From Verrucomicrobiota bacterium (GTDB lineage: Bacteria > Verrucomicrobiota > Verrucomicrobiia > Chthoniobacterales > UBA10450): a stretch of DNA of 15,479 bases. A model generated the notes under the pieces. That model was given only the letters and a program-made list of their open reading frames with translations. It ran no database searches and was not told the origin of the DNA. The position numbers and the translations under genes are program-made. Of this stretch, positions 6,143 to 13,099 are shown piece after piece; position 1 is the first letter of the stretch; every line of letters begins with the position of its first letter. The stretch spans positions 1-15,479 of the forward strand of contig QHOM01000016.1 in assembly GCA_003218785.1 (NCBI GenBank), read 5' to 3'.

Positions 6143-7864
6143 ATGCCCAACGATGCTCAAGCTCCAATGTTCAACGTCCAGATTGATGGCGTATGGCATC
6201 AGTTCCCGAAAGGCACGCGCGTCATCGAGGCGTGTGAGCAGGCCGGCAGCTATGTGCCGCGTTACTGTTATCACAAGAAACTGAGCTCGCCGGGAAATTG
6301 CCGAATGTGCTTGATCGAAATGGGACTGCCAAAACTCGGTCCGGATCGCAAACCGGAACTCGGTACCGATGGCAAACCAGCGATCAACTGGATGGCACGC
6401 CCGCAAATTTCCTGTGCTCAGGACGTCGCCGAAGGAATGGGCGTGCGCACGAATTCTCCGCTGGTCAAGGAATGCCAGCAAGGCGTGATGGAGTTTCTTC
6501 TGATTAATCACCCCCTAGATTGTCCGATTTGCGACCAGGCCGGCGAATGCCGTTTACAGGAATTCAGCGTCGATTACGGCACCAGCCAGTCGCGGTTCCT
6601 CGAGAACAAAGTAAAGAAACCGAAGAACGTCGTGCTGGGACCGCGCGTTACGCTCGATGACGAACGCTGCATTCTCTGTTCGCGCTGCATTCGTTTCTGC
6701 CAGGAAATCGCGAAGGACGATGTGCTCGGCTTCGTCGACCGCGGCAGTTACACAGTCTTGACGGCGCATCCAGGCAAGCGGCTGGAAAATAACTATTCCC
6801 TTAATACGGTCGATATTTGTCCGGTCGGCGCGCTCACTTCGACCGATTTTCGTTTTAAGATGCGCGTCTGGTTTTTGAAGGAAACCAAAAGTATCTGCAC
6901 AAGCTGCGCGACCGGCTGCAACACAATCATTGGTACACGCGAAGATGTCATCTATCGGCAGACGCCGCGCGAGAATGACGCGGTCAACTCCTGCTGGATG
7001 TGCGATTATGGCCGACTCAATTTCGATTATCTGCAATCGGAGCGCCGATTACTCGAACCGCAGATACTCTCTGGTGAAAAACTTGTCGCAGCCGATTGGC
7101 AAACCGCGATCGCACAGGCAGCGCTCGAGTTAAAACAGTTTTCCGGCTCTGAAATTGCAATTATCGCTTCTGGCCGGATGACCAATGAAGAACTTTGGCT
7201 GACGCTGCAACTTGCCAAAACACTCAACGTTCCGTCGATCGAAATCGTGCCGCGCACAGGCCCCGGCGACGACATTCTCCTAAGCGAAGATCGCAATCCC
7301 AACATGAACGGCGCCCGATTGCTTGGCGTAACTTCGGAGCCAGGCGCGAAACTGCCGGCGATCGCGGATGGCGTGAAATCCGGGCGCGTGACGGGATTGA
7401 TCACCCTCGGCGAAAATCCAATGCGATTGGGAATTTCGGCCGAACAGCTCGAAACTCTCTCGACTTTTGTCGTGATGGATATCCTGTCAAACGCTGCGAC
7501 CGAATATGCAACGGTCGTGCTACCTTCGTTTGCCTTCGCCGAAAAACGCGGCTCGATGATCAATGGCGAAGGCCGTTTGCAACGCCTCAACCGAGCAGTC
7601 CGAGCACCGGGTGCGGCGCGTGACGATTGGAAAATCTTGCGCGACCTGACCCAGGCATGTTCCGGTCAGAACAGCAGTTATTCGATTGAAGATGTTTTCC
7701 GGCAGATGGCCGAAGCTGTTCCGCGATTAACGGGACTGAGTCTTAGCAAAATCGGCGACCTAGGCGTGCAAGTTATGGAAGCGCACGAATCCCCTGCGCC
7801 GCCGGTCGACCTCGCAGCCAAAAACATCGAGGAAGCAGAATCTCAAAGACCTCCGGGCCGTTAG
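6143..7864 (+). CDS. nuoG: NADH-quinone oxidoreductase subunit G
   Basis: 573 residues from the ATG at 6143. NuoG carries the chain of Fe-S clusters that takes electrons from NuoF toward NuoI. Ligands visible: [2Fe-2S] Cys42, 53, 56 and 91; His123 with Cys127, 130 and 136 for N5 (HPLDCPICDQAGEC); Cys176, 179, 182 with Cys226 for N4; and an extra N7-type set, Cys252, 255, 259 with Cys287. The remainder is a short, degenerate molybdopterin-oxidoreductase-like region. The protein is much shorter than the roughly 900-residue E. coli NuoG, so much of that C-terminal domain is absent. An open frame extends upstream to 6068, but those codons overlap the GxxExxY gene and its right repeat arm, and the family N-terminus starts near residue 9. 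A second possible start is Met at 6167. The leader immediately before the ATG is the right arm of the cassette, with no Shine-Dalgarno site. Confidence 0.95.
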   Translation: MPNDAQAPMFNVQIDGVWHQFPKGTRVIEACEQAGSYVPRYCYHKKLSSPGNCRMCLIEMGLPKLGPDRKPELGTDGKPAINWMARPQISCAQDVAEGMGVRTNSPLVKECQQGVMEFLLINHPLDCPICDQAGECRLQEFSVDYGTSQSRFLENKVKKPKNVVLGPRVTLDDERCILCSRCIRFCQEIAKDDVLGFVDRGSYTVLTAHPGKRLENNYSLNTVDICPVGALTSTDFRFKMRVWFLKETKSICTSCATGCNTIIGTREDVIYRQTPRENDAVNSCWMCDYGRLNFDYLQSERRLLEPQILSGEKLVAADWQTAIAQAALELKQFSGSEIAIIASGRMTNEELWLTLQLAKTLNVPSIEIVPRTGPGDDILLSEDRNPNMNGARLLGVTSEPGAKLPAIADGVKSGRVTGLITLGENPMRLGISAEQLETLSTFVVMDILSNAATEYATVVLPSFAFAEKRGSMINGEGRLQRLNRAVRAPGAARDDWKILRDLTQACSGQNSSYSIEDVFRQMAEAVPRLTGLSLSKIGDLGVQVMEAHESPAPPVDLAAKNIEEAESQRPPGR

Positions 7865-7879
7865 CGCCGGAAGTTCGAC

Positions 7880-8983
7880 ATGGCTTATTTCATCGTTACG
7901 TCCCTGCTCAAAATCGTGGGGATTCTTTTTCTCGTGATTCTGCCGATGGTTTCCTACAGCGTTTACGCGGAGCGCCGCGTCAGCGCGTTCATTCAGGATC
8001 GACGGGGGCCGAATCGCGTCGGACCCGCAGGTCTTTTTCAACCAATCGCCGACATCTTCAAATTGCTGTTGAAAGAAGATTTCACTCCGCGGACCGTAAA
8101 CACATTCTATTACTGGCTCGCGCCGTGTCTCGCGATGATGCCGGCGATTATCACCATCGCCGTTGTTCCTTTTGGTAGCACACTTTTTGGCGTCCCGATG
8201 GTGATCGCAGATATCAATGTCGGAATCTTATATGTGTTCGCCATCGCTTCACTGGGTGTTTACGGAATCGTCCTCGCCGGCTGGGCGTCTAACTCCAAAT
8301 ATCCGTTCCTAGGCGGCGTGCGTTCCAGTTCGCAAATGATTTCCTACGAGCTGTCGCTCGGGCTAGCCGTCATCCCAATTTTCCTGCTCGTCGGAAGTTT
8401 GCGCCTGACAAGTGTCGTCCGCTATCAGATCGAGCATGGCTGGTTCATCGCGCCGTTTATCGGCGATTGGATGAATCCATGGAAATGGTTGCTCGCGATT
8501 CCAATGCTCATTTCGTTCGTGGTTTTCGCAATCGCGATTTTTGCAGAAACGAATCGGTTGCCATTCGATCTCCCCGAAGCCGAGCAGGAACTGGCGGGCG
8601 GTTATAACACGGAATACAGCTCGATGAAGTTCGCGCTTTTTTTCCTCGGTGAATATGCCGCCATGATCACCGGGTCAGCCATTATCGTGACTTTGTTTTT
8701 CGGCGGCTGGCATCTGCCACTTCCGTCTTGGCATGGCGGATTTCACTGGGTGTTTGTCGATGGAAATGCGCCAGGCTGGCGCGGCGTAATCGGCGGGTTG
8801 TTCAACATCGCAACCTTTTTCACCAAAGTCGCCGTGCTCATTTTCATGTTCATGTGGGTGCGCTGGACGTTACCGCGTTTTCGTTACGATCAACTCATGC
8901 GGCTCGGCTGGCTTTTCTTTTTTGAGATCGCGCTTGTTAATATCTTCATCGCCGCCGGAATTTTGGCTTTCATCCGACCCTAA
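7880..8983 (+). CDS. nuoH: NADH-quinone oxidoreductase subunit H
   Basis: 367 residues with about eight or nine membrane segments. NuoH joins the peripheral arm to the membrane arm and lines the quinone tunnel. Diagnostic stretches are the first-loop motif RRGPNRVGPAGLFQPIAD (41-58), the KLLLKEDFTP segment, SYELSLGLAVIP (155-166), and the acidic loop ETNRLPFDLPEAE (223-235), which holds residues involved in quinone-coupled proton transfer. Length and N-terminus (a hydrophobic first helix directly after Met) are normal. The gap to nuoG is only 15 bases and contains CCGGAAG, a weak Shine-Dalgarno candidate, with no inserted element here. The TAA stop is also the first three bases of the following inverted repeat. 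Confidence 0.97.
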   Translation: MAYFIVTSLLKIVGILFLVILPMVSYSVYAERRVSAFIQDRRGPNRVGPAGLFQPIADIFKLLLKEDFTPRTVNTFYYWLAPCLAMMPAIITIAVVPFGSTLFGVPMVIADINVGILYVFAIASLGVYGIVLAGWASNSKYPFLGGVRSSSQMISYELSLGLAVIPIFLLVGSLRLTSVVRYQIEHGWFIAPFIGDWMNPWKWLLAIPMLISFVVFAIAIFAETNRLPFDLPEAEQELAGGYNTEYSSMKFALFFLGEYAAMITGSAIIVTLFFGGWHLPLPSWHGGFHWVFVDGNAPGWRGVIGGLFNIATFFTKVAVLIFMFMWVRWTLPRFRYDQLMRLGWLFFFEIALVNIFIAAGILAFIRP

Positions 8984-9446
8984 TCTTCCTCTTCCTCTCC
9001 CTCTTAATCTTAAACCAAACCTTAATCTTCCTTCCCATGCCATTCCATCACGAGAAGCTGACCGTTTACAAACGAGCATTAGAATTCGCAACCTGGTCGC
9101 GAGATTTAATTGAATCGCTAACCAAACGAACATCTACTCGCGATCATCTGGAGCGTGCCAGCGACAGCATTGCTCTGAATATCGCTGAAGGAAATGGCAA
9201 GTTCTCGCAGAAAGACCGCGCCCGCTTTTTCCAAATCGCGCACGGTTCTGCCTTGGAGTCCGCGGCTTGTCTCGATCTCTTAGTCGCGCGGCGCTGCTGT
9301 GCTGCTAGTGCGATCACAAAGGGGAAATCGATTTTGGAAGAGATTGTAAAGATGCTTTTCACAATGCTGGCCCAATTGGGCTGCAGGATCGCGGAAGATT
9401 CAACTGGATATGGGGAGACGGAAGACGAAGAGGTAGAGGAAGATTA
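8981..9446 (+). mobile_element. Inverted-repeat-bounded cassette carrying a four-helix-bundle gene, at the nuoH|nuoI junction
   Basis: The left arm 8981-9005 matches the inverse complement of 9422-9446 at 22 of 25 positions. Arms are pyrimidine-rich on the left (TAATCTTCCTCT, then more CCTCT/TCTT) and purine-rich on the right. Between left arm and ORF lies a further copy of the sequence near 9020-9034 (CCTTAATCTTCCTT). The nuoH stop codon is the outer left end. The ORF's own stop (9445-9447) is at the outer right end, and the nuoI ATG follows at 9449. So the cassette fits exactly between two nuo genes. No transposase is encoded. A transcript could form a stem of about 25 base pairs, the general layout of 23S rRNA intervening sequences that carry related genes. 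Confidence 0.65.
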
Positions 9447-9447
9447 A
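9037..9447 (+). CDS. Four-helix-bundle protein, 23S rRNA intervening-sequence (IVP) type
   Basis: 136 residues. The pattern fits the four-helix-bundle family first known from 23S rRNA intervening sequences and related to the Avd accessory protein of diversity-generating retroelements: LTVYKRALEFATW (helix 1), DHLERASDSIALNIAEGNGK (turn and helix 2), DRARFFQIAHGSALESAACLDLL (helix 3) and ILEEIVKMLFTMLAQL (helix 4). Family members are thought to form small oligomers with a basic surface, and a nucleic-acid-binding role is often proposed but not proven. The acidic tail (GETEDEEVEED) is encoded by the right inverted repeat, not by the conserved domain. There is no rRNA, reverse transcriptase or variable repeat nearby. 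The leader before the ATG is all pyrimidine-rich repeat, with no Shine-Dalgarno site. Confidence 0.9.
   Translation: MPFHHEKLTVYKRALEFATWSRDLIESLTKRTSTRDHLERASDSIALNIAEGNGKFSQKDRARFFQIAHGSALESAACLDLLVARRCCAASAITKGKSILEEIVKMLFTMLAQLGCRIAEDSTGYGETEDEEVEED
9435..9443 (+). promoter_or_regulatory. Shine-Dalgarno site for nuoI supplied by the cassette's right arm
   Basis: AGAGGAAGA lies 5 bases before the nuoI ATG at 9449, and its core AGAGGA (9435-9440) is 8 bases away, an ideal spacing. It is the clearest ribosome-binding site in the operon and it lies wholly inside the right inverted repeat of the four-helix-bundle cassette. Pairing with the left arm would hide it. Confidence 0.6.
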
Positions 9448-9448
9448 T

Positions 9449-9979
9449 ATGGCCATCACCGTTCCACGTCCGAACCTGAACTGGCGCGAGCGCATGTATT
9501 TACCTGCAATCGTGGCTGGCCTAGCCATCACGATCAAACATTTCAAAAACATGCTGTTCGGGCGAACCAGGGTCACAATGCAATATCCTGAGGAAAAATG
9601 GGACGCCAGCCTGCCGGACTATTATCGGGGCGCGCCCGCGCTTGTGCGCGACGAGGATGGGCGCGTGCGCTGTGTTGCCTGTCAGCTTTGCGAATTCATT
9701 TGCCCACCGCGCGCGATCAAAATTATTCCGGGCGAAATCCCTTCGACCAATCGCTTCGCCAAAGTCGAAAAATATCCCGAGGAATTCGATATCGACATGA
9801 TCCGCTGCATTTTCTGCGGCATGTGCGAGGAGGTTTGTCCCGAGCAGGCGATCTACTTGCGCAAGGATTACGCGATCACTGGATTCACGCGCGCCGATAT
9901 GGTGCATCACAAGGAGAAACTCCTCGAGATCGGCGGCGTAATGCACGGTGTAGTGCTGAAGTGGAATGAGAAAAAGTAA
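9449..9979 (+). CDS. nuoI: NADH-quinone oxidoreductase subunit I (two [4Fe-4S])
   Basis: 176 residues. NuoI is the 8Fe ferredoxin-like subunit that carries clusters N6a and N6b between NuoG and NuoB. Two CxxCxxCxxxCP motifs are complete: CVACQLCEFICP (Cys75, 78, 81, 85) and CIFCGMCEEVCP (Cys120, 123, 126, 130), each followed by the usual A-I. The N-terminal region (LAITIKHFKNMLFGR, then VTMQYPEEKW) is the amphipathic membrane-contact segment of the family. Length is normal. The start at 9449 has a strong Shine-Dalgarno site derived from the preceding cassette. The gene is followed by an ORF-less inverted repeat. Confidence 0.97.
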   Translation: MAITVPRPNLNWRERMYLPAIVAGLAITIKHFKNMLFGRTRVTMQYPEEKWDASLPDYYRGAPALVRDEDGRVRCVACQLCEFICPPRAIKIIPGEIPSTNRFAKVEKYPEEFDIDMIRCIFCGMCEEVCPEQAIYLRKDYAITGFTRADMVHHKEKLLEIGGVMHGVVLKWNEKK

Positions 9980-9981
9980 AC

Positions 9982-10060
9982 GCCACAGATTGACACAGAC
10001 GAGCACGGATTTTCCAGGTTCCGATCGTACGTCAGCGTTTCGTTTGTGTTCAACCGTGGC
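9982..10060. repeat. ORF-less inverted-repeat element at the nuoI|nuoJ junction
   Basis: The left arm begins at 9982 (GCCACAGATTGACACAGACGA) and the inverse complement of the right arm, ending at 10060, begins GCCACGGTTGAACACAAACG; they agree at about 16 of 21 positions. Left and right ends lie 2 bases after the nuoI stop and 8 bases before the nuoJ ATG. The arm contains repeated CACAGA. No coding potential is seen. The sequence differs from the arms at the other junctions, so it is a separate repeat family. Confidence 0.55.
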
Positions 10061-10068
10061 CTAAAAAG

Positions 10069-10572
10069 ATGCCGGCGTTTTTGTTTTGGATCTTCGCGTT
10101 GTTGATGCTGATTTTTGGCGCCGCAGTAGTTGTTAACCGCAATCCCGTAGCAAGCGCGCTCAGTCTCGTCGTTTCGTTTCTCGGGCTCGCCGCGCTCTTC
10201 ATGTCGCTGGATGCGTATTTCATCGGCATCATTCAAGTGCTGGTTTATGCAGGCGCCGTCATGGTGCTTTTTCTTTTCATCATCATGCTTCTCGATCTTC
10301 GCGCCGAAGAAAGACGCCAGATCAGCTGGCTGACCTCGGCTGGCGCAATCGCCGTCGCCCTCGCCTTGCTCCTCCAGATTTTTTACGTTGTCGGCCATTT
10401 TAAATCCGCCCAACAACCTTTCCCCCCCCTCGCACGGTCGACAACCGACGATGTCCGCAATATCGGTCTGCTGCTCTTCGGAAATTACAATCTGCCATTC
10501 CAAATCATCGGCATCCTGGTGCTCGTGGCAACGATCGGCGTCGTCCTTTTGAGCAGACGCGAGCCTCGATAA
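10069..10572 (+). CDS. nuoJ: NADH-quinone oxidoreductase subunit J
   Basis: 167 residues with five hydrophobic segments. NuoJ is a small membrane subunit next to NuoK and NuoH; its third helix carries a pi-bulge used in coupling. The conserved block IIQVLVYAGAVMVLFLFIIML (about residues 53-73) identifies the family. The region after the fourth segment (about residues 114-140) is hydrophilic and variable, as usual. The C-terminus ends in a helix (IIGILVLVATIGVVLL) and a short basic tail. The ATG at 10069 is preceded by AAAAAG, a weak ribosome site, after the inverted-repeat element. Confidence 0.95.
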   Translation: MPAFLFWIFALLMLIFGAAVVVNRNPVASALSLVVSFLGLAALFMSLDAYFIGIIQVLVYAGAVMVLFLFIIMLLDLRAEERRQISWLTSAGAIAVALALLLQIFYVVGHFKSAQQPFPPLARSTTDDVRNIGLLLFGNYNLPFQIIGILVLVATIGVVLLSRREPR

Positions 10573-10581
10573 CATGAATTT

Positions 10582-10768
10582 AGCCCGCGAATGACGCGAA
10601 TGACACGAAACCAAAGAGGTTGTAGCCGCCTCCCTCTGCGAGGCGCCACCCACGGCTCGACGAACTGGTCAGTTGAGGCACGATTACTCGCGCTTCATAC
10701 GTGAAACCCATGAGCTTTTCGATGTTTGTTTCTGAAATTTTCGCGTCTATCCGCGTGTTTCGTGGGCC
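10582..10768. repeat. ORF-less inverted-repeat element at the nuoJ|nuoK junction (GCCCGCGAAT family)
   Basis: The left arm starts AGCCCGCGAATGACGCGAA at 10582. The inverse complement of the right arm, ending at 10768, starts GGCCCACGAAACACGCGGAT; the two align over about 28 bases with several mismatches and one single-base offset. They belong to the same family as the arms at nuoK|nuoL and nuoL|nuoM. The interior has no ORF I can support, but holds a separate hairpin repeat. It lies 9 bases after the nuoJ stop and 12 before the nuoK ATG, within the 208-base gap. It may be a non-coding relative of the GxxExxY cassette. Confidence 0.55.
10627..10645. repeat. GC-rich hairpin inside the nuoJ|nuoK element
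   Basis: CGCCTC (10627-10632) and GAGGCG (10640-10645) are perfect inverse complements around a 7-base loop. This looks like an independent REP-type hairpin nested in the larger inverted-repeat element. Confidence 0.5.
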
Positions 10769-10780
10769 AAAGAAAATCGC

Positions 10781-11101
10781 ATGATCACGCTCGGCGATTA
10801 TCTCATCGTAAGCGGGATCCTTTTCGCGATTGGTTTCGCGGGCGTGATGTTGCGCCGCAACCTTATCATCATTCTCATGTCGCTGGAGCTGATGTTGAAC
10901 GCGGCGAATTTATCGCTGGTCGCCTTTTCAAGATTTCGCGTTCTACCGACCGGTCTTCCTGATTACAATATGCAGGTCTTCGTCTTTTTCATAATCACTG
11001 TCGCGGCGGCTGAGGTCGCGGTGGGACTCGCGATCCTGGTTGCCCTTTTTCGCGCGCGTCAAACGACCGACGTCAAAGACATCAGCAGCTTAAGGTTTTA
11101 G
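10781..11101 (+). CDS. nuoK: NADH-quinone oxidoreductase subunit K
   Basis: 106 residues and three membrane helices. NuoK is an MrpC-like subunit in the membrane arm whose buried glutamates take part in proton transfer. The key segment NLIIILMSLELMLNAANL carries one such Glu (SLELML), and AAAEVAVGLAILVALFR carries the second. The C-terminal tail VKDISSLRF resembles the usual end of the family. The TAG stop (11099-11101) overlaps the outer end of the following inverted repeat (TAGCCC). Start at 10781 follows the nuoJ|nuoK repeat, with AAAGAAAA as a weak ribosome site. Confidence 0.96.
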   Translation: MITLGDYLIVSGILFAIGFAGVMLRRNLIIILMSLELMLNAANLSLVAFSRFRVLPTGLPDYNMQVFVFFIITVAAAEVAVGLAILVALFRARQTTDVKDISSLRF

Positions 11102-11349
11102 CCCACGGAACACACGAAATGGCACGAAAGAAGCAAATCTGGCATTAGTTTCCGTTTCCGGCCGCCTGTCGCGAAGGTGAAAACAACGACGATTATCGAA
11201 TGTTTGACACCAAGGGAATGACGAAATCCGAACGCCAAAACAGAATGCGCAGGCGTGCCTCGATCTTCGAGCATTCTGCTTCTTTCGTCATTCGTTATTC
11301 GTGCTTCGTCATTCTGACCCATTCGCGTCAATTCGCGTGATTCGCGGGC
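11101..11349. repeat. ORF-less composite inverted-repeat element at the nuoK|nuoL junction (GCCCGCGAAT family)
   Basis: The left arm 11101-11130 and the inverse complement of 11320-11349 match at 22 of 30 positions without gaps. The right arm is nearly identical (28 of 29) to the arms of the nuoL|nuoM cassette. The element fills almost the whole 258-base gap: it overlaps the nuoK stop and ends 10 bases before the nuoL ATG. The interior has no credible ORF. It contains a second inverted repeat (11216-11314) and within that a third hairpin (11242-11277), listed separately. Confidence 0.6.
11216..11314. repeat. Nested inverted repeat GAATGACGAA inside the nuoK|nuoL element
   Basis: GAATGACGAA at 11216-11225 has two inverse-complement copies TTCGTCATTC, at 11284-11293 and 11305-11314. 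Inside lies a hairpin with arms AGAATGC (11242-11248) and GCATTCT (11271-11277), which itself encloses CTCGA (11259-11263) and TCGAG (11267-11271). The order is that of an insertion within an insertion. Confidence 0.55.
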
Positions 11350-11359
11350 AGCTAATCTT

Positions 11360-13099
11360 ATGACCTCGATCTTTCCGTGGATTATTCTTCTGGCGCCTCT
11401 GCTTAGCACGGCTGTAATCACATTGTTCACGCTTCGATGGAAAGCATTGAGTAGTTCGATCTCAATCGCAGCGGTGCTTGTAAGCTTTATCTGCAGTTGT
11501 TTGATCTTTGCACACTCAACTGCCGCCGCGGCTGGGCTCACATGGATCGGTATTAGCGGCGTCTTCCAAGTCCCGTTTGGCCTGACCCTGGATCCGTTGA
11601 GCAGGACAATGGCCGTTCTGGTTTCCGGTATCGGAGCGATCATTCACATTTATTCCCTGGGGTACATGCGGGATGATGAAGGCAAATCTCGCTATTTCGC
11701 GGCCCTTTCCCTCTTCATGTTCGCTATGCTCGGCATCGTTCTCGGGAACAATTTCGTGATGCTGTTCATCTTTTGGGAGTTGGTCGGCTTTACATCCTAC
11801 GTGTTGATCGGCCACTGGTTTTATCGCGACGCCGCTGCCGATGCGGCCAAGAAGGCATTCATCACCACTCGCATCGGCGATTTCGGCTTCATGCTCGGGA
11901 TACTGATGGTCTGGATGGGAACTGACTCCGTCGTTTTCACGGAGATCGCTCAGCGATTGTGGATTCTAACAAGTCATCCGGCGTTTCTGACAATCGCAGC
12001 GCTCTTGATTTTCTGCGGCGCGGTTGGCAAATCGGCCCAGTTTCCGCTTCATGTTTGGTTGCCGGACGCAATGGAAGGCCCAACGCCTATCTCGGCACTG
12101 ATCCACGCAGCGACAATGGTCGCAGCCGGCGTTTACATGCTGGTCCGTGTTGCGTTCATCATTCAGGCGTCGCCAACCGCGCTTCTGGTTATCGCGTGGG
12201 TCGGCACGATCACCGCTGTGATGGCTGCCTTGATTGCGACCCAGCAAAACGACATCAAACGCATTCTGGCCTACTCAACGCTCTCGCAACTCGGCTACAT
12301 GGTGATGGCAGTGGGTCTCGCCTCAAACGAGGCGGCCATATTCCACCTTTTTACTCACGCGTTTTTTAAAGCGCTCCTCTTCCTCGCTGCTGGCTCTGTC
12401 ATCGTGATGCTCCATCACGAGCAGAACATCTGGAAAATGGGAGGGCTTTCCCGAAATCTTCCTATCACATTTTTCACCTTCCTCATCGGCGCGTTGGCGT
12501 TGATTGGTTGTCCGCCTTTCAGCGGATTTTTCAGCAAAGATGCAATTCTCGCGCTCGCCTACGAACGCAACACGCCAATCTTCGTGGTGGGTTTGTTCAC
12601 GGCGTTTCTGACCGCCTTCTACGTTATGCGCTTGCTGGTGATTGTGTTCTTCGGCAAGTCACGCAGCGAGATCGCACGGAAAAGCGACGAATCACCATTC
12701 GTAATGACTGGTCCGTTAATCGTGCTCGCGCTGTTGGCAACAATAGGCGGATTCACATTCTTCGCGCGAAACTTCCTCGCGCTCCCGATCGAAAAGGAAG
12801 TCGCGTTCCTTGTCCCCGCACTTGCGATTGCCGTCTTGATTCTGGGGAGCGGACTGGCGATTGCAACTTACCGAAACCGGACGAGCGAACCGCTCTCGCG
12901 CGCATTTGCGCTTTTTTTGATCGGTGGATTATCGATGCGGGAGCAGTGGGCGGAACAAGCGGTAGCGCATGGGGAATCGGCGCGCTATTACGGCTGGCCC
13001 AAGTGGGGAATCTACAGGCTTACTTGTTTCTGTTTGGCTTGGGAATCGTCGTTCTCATCTACTTCGCCGTCTTCTGCTGATGTAGGGGTTGAATTTTGA
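11360..13099 (+). CDS. nuoL: NADH-quinone oxidoreductase subunit L, C-terminus frameshifted
   Basis: The open frame gives 579 residues. NuoL is the distal antiporter-like pumping subunit with many membrane helices and a long lateral helix. Signature regions: FIFWELVGFTSYVLIG with Glu140, FPLHVWLPDAMEGPTPISAL, SQLGYMVMAVGLASNEAA, FHLFTHAFFKALLFLAAGS and CPPFSGFFSKD. After ALF, near residue 520, this frame turns into unrelated sequence (from LIGGLSMREQ to the TGA at 13097-13099). The expected family end, FDRWIIDAGAVGGTSGSAWG and then a final membrane helix (LFLFGLGIVVLIYFAVF), continues in another frame from 12919 to a TGA at 13078-13080. The switch lies at seven T (12912-12918). With one more T the product would be about 573 residues ending at 13080. 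Either the assembly lost a base, the gene is mutated, or slippage at the T run restores the frame. Everything before the switch is intact. Confidence 0.93.
   Translation: MTSIFPWIILLAPLLSTAVITLFTLRWKALSSSISIAAVLVSFICSCLIFAHSTAAAAGLTWIGISGVFQVPFGLTLDPLSRTMAVLVSGIGAIIHIYSLGYMRDDEGKSRYFAALSLFMFAMLGIVLGNNFVMLFIFWELVGFTSYVLIGHWFYRDAAADAAKKAFITTRIGDFGFMLGILMVWMGTDSVVFTEIAQRLWILTSHPAFLTIAALLIFCGAVGKSAQFPLHVWLPDAMEGPTPISALIHAATMVAAGVYMLVRVAFIIQASPTALLVIAWVGTITAVMAALIATQQNDIKRILAYSTLSQLGYMVMAVGLASNEAAIFHLFTHAFFKALLFLAAGSVIVMLHHEQNIWKMGGLSRNLPITFFTFLIGALALIGCPPFSGFFSKDAILALAYERNTPIFVVGLFTAFLTAFYVMRLLVIVFFGKSRSEIARKSDESPFVMTGPLIVLALLATIGGFTFFARNFLALPIEKEVAFLVPALAIAVLILGSGLAIATYRNRTSEPLSRAFALFLIGGLSMREQWAEQAVAHGESARYYGWPKWGIYRLTCFCLAWESSFSSTSPSSADVGVEF
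12911..12919 (+). other. Frameshift point in nuoL at a run of seven T
   Basis: The sequence is C, seven T, G. The upstream frame reads CTT-TTT-TTG; the conserved C-terminus needs CTT-TTT-TTT-GAT, that is, eight T, or a -1 slip on the run. Homopolymers of this kind permit both sequencing error and slippage by polymerase or ribosome. Confidence 0.75.

Noticed and set aside
8981..9447. An rRNA intervening sequence or diversity-generating retroelement because of the four-helix-bundle gene
   Set aside because: No rRNA flanks, no reverse transcriptase and no template/variable repeat pair are in the window.
9907..10653. Long open frame on the - strand (248 codons) across nuoI, the repeat and nuoJ
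   Set aside because: It is antisense to clear nuo genes, its translation is low-complexity and highly charged (His/Asp/Glu/Lys-rich), and no family is recognisable.
11098..11643. Open frame on the - strand (181 codons) over the nuoK|nuoL gap
   Set aside because: It runs through the nested repeats into antisense nuoL; composition is not protein-like and there is no ribosome site.
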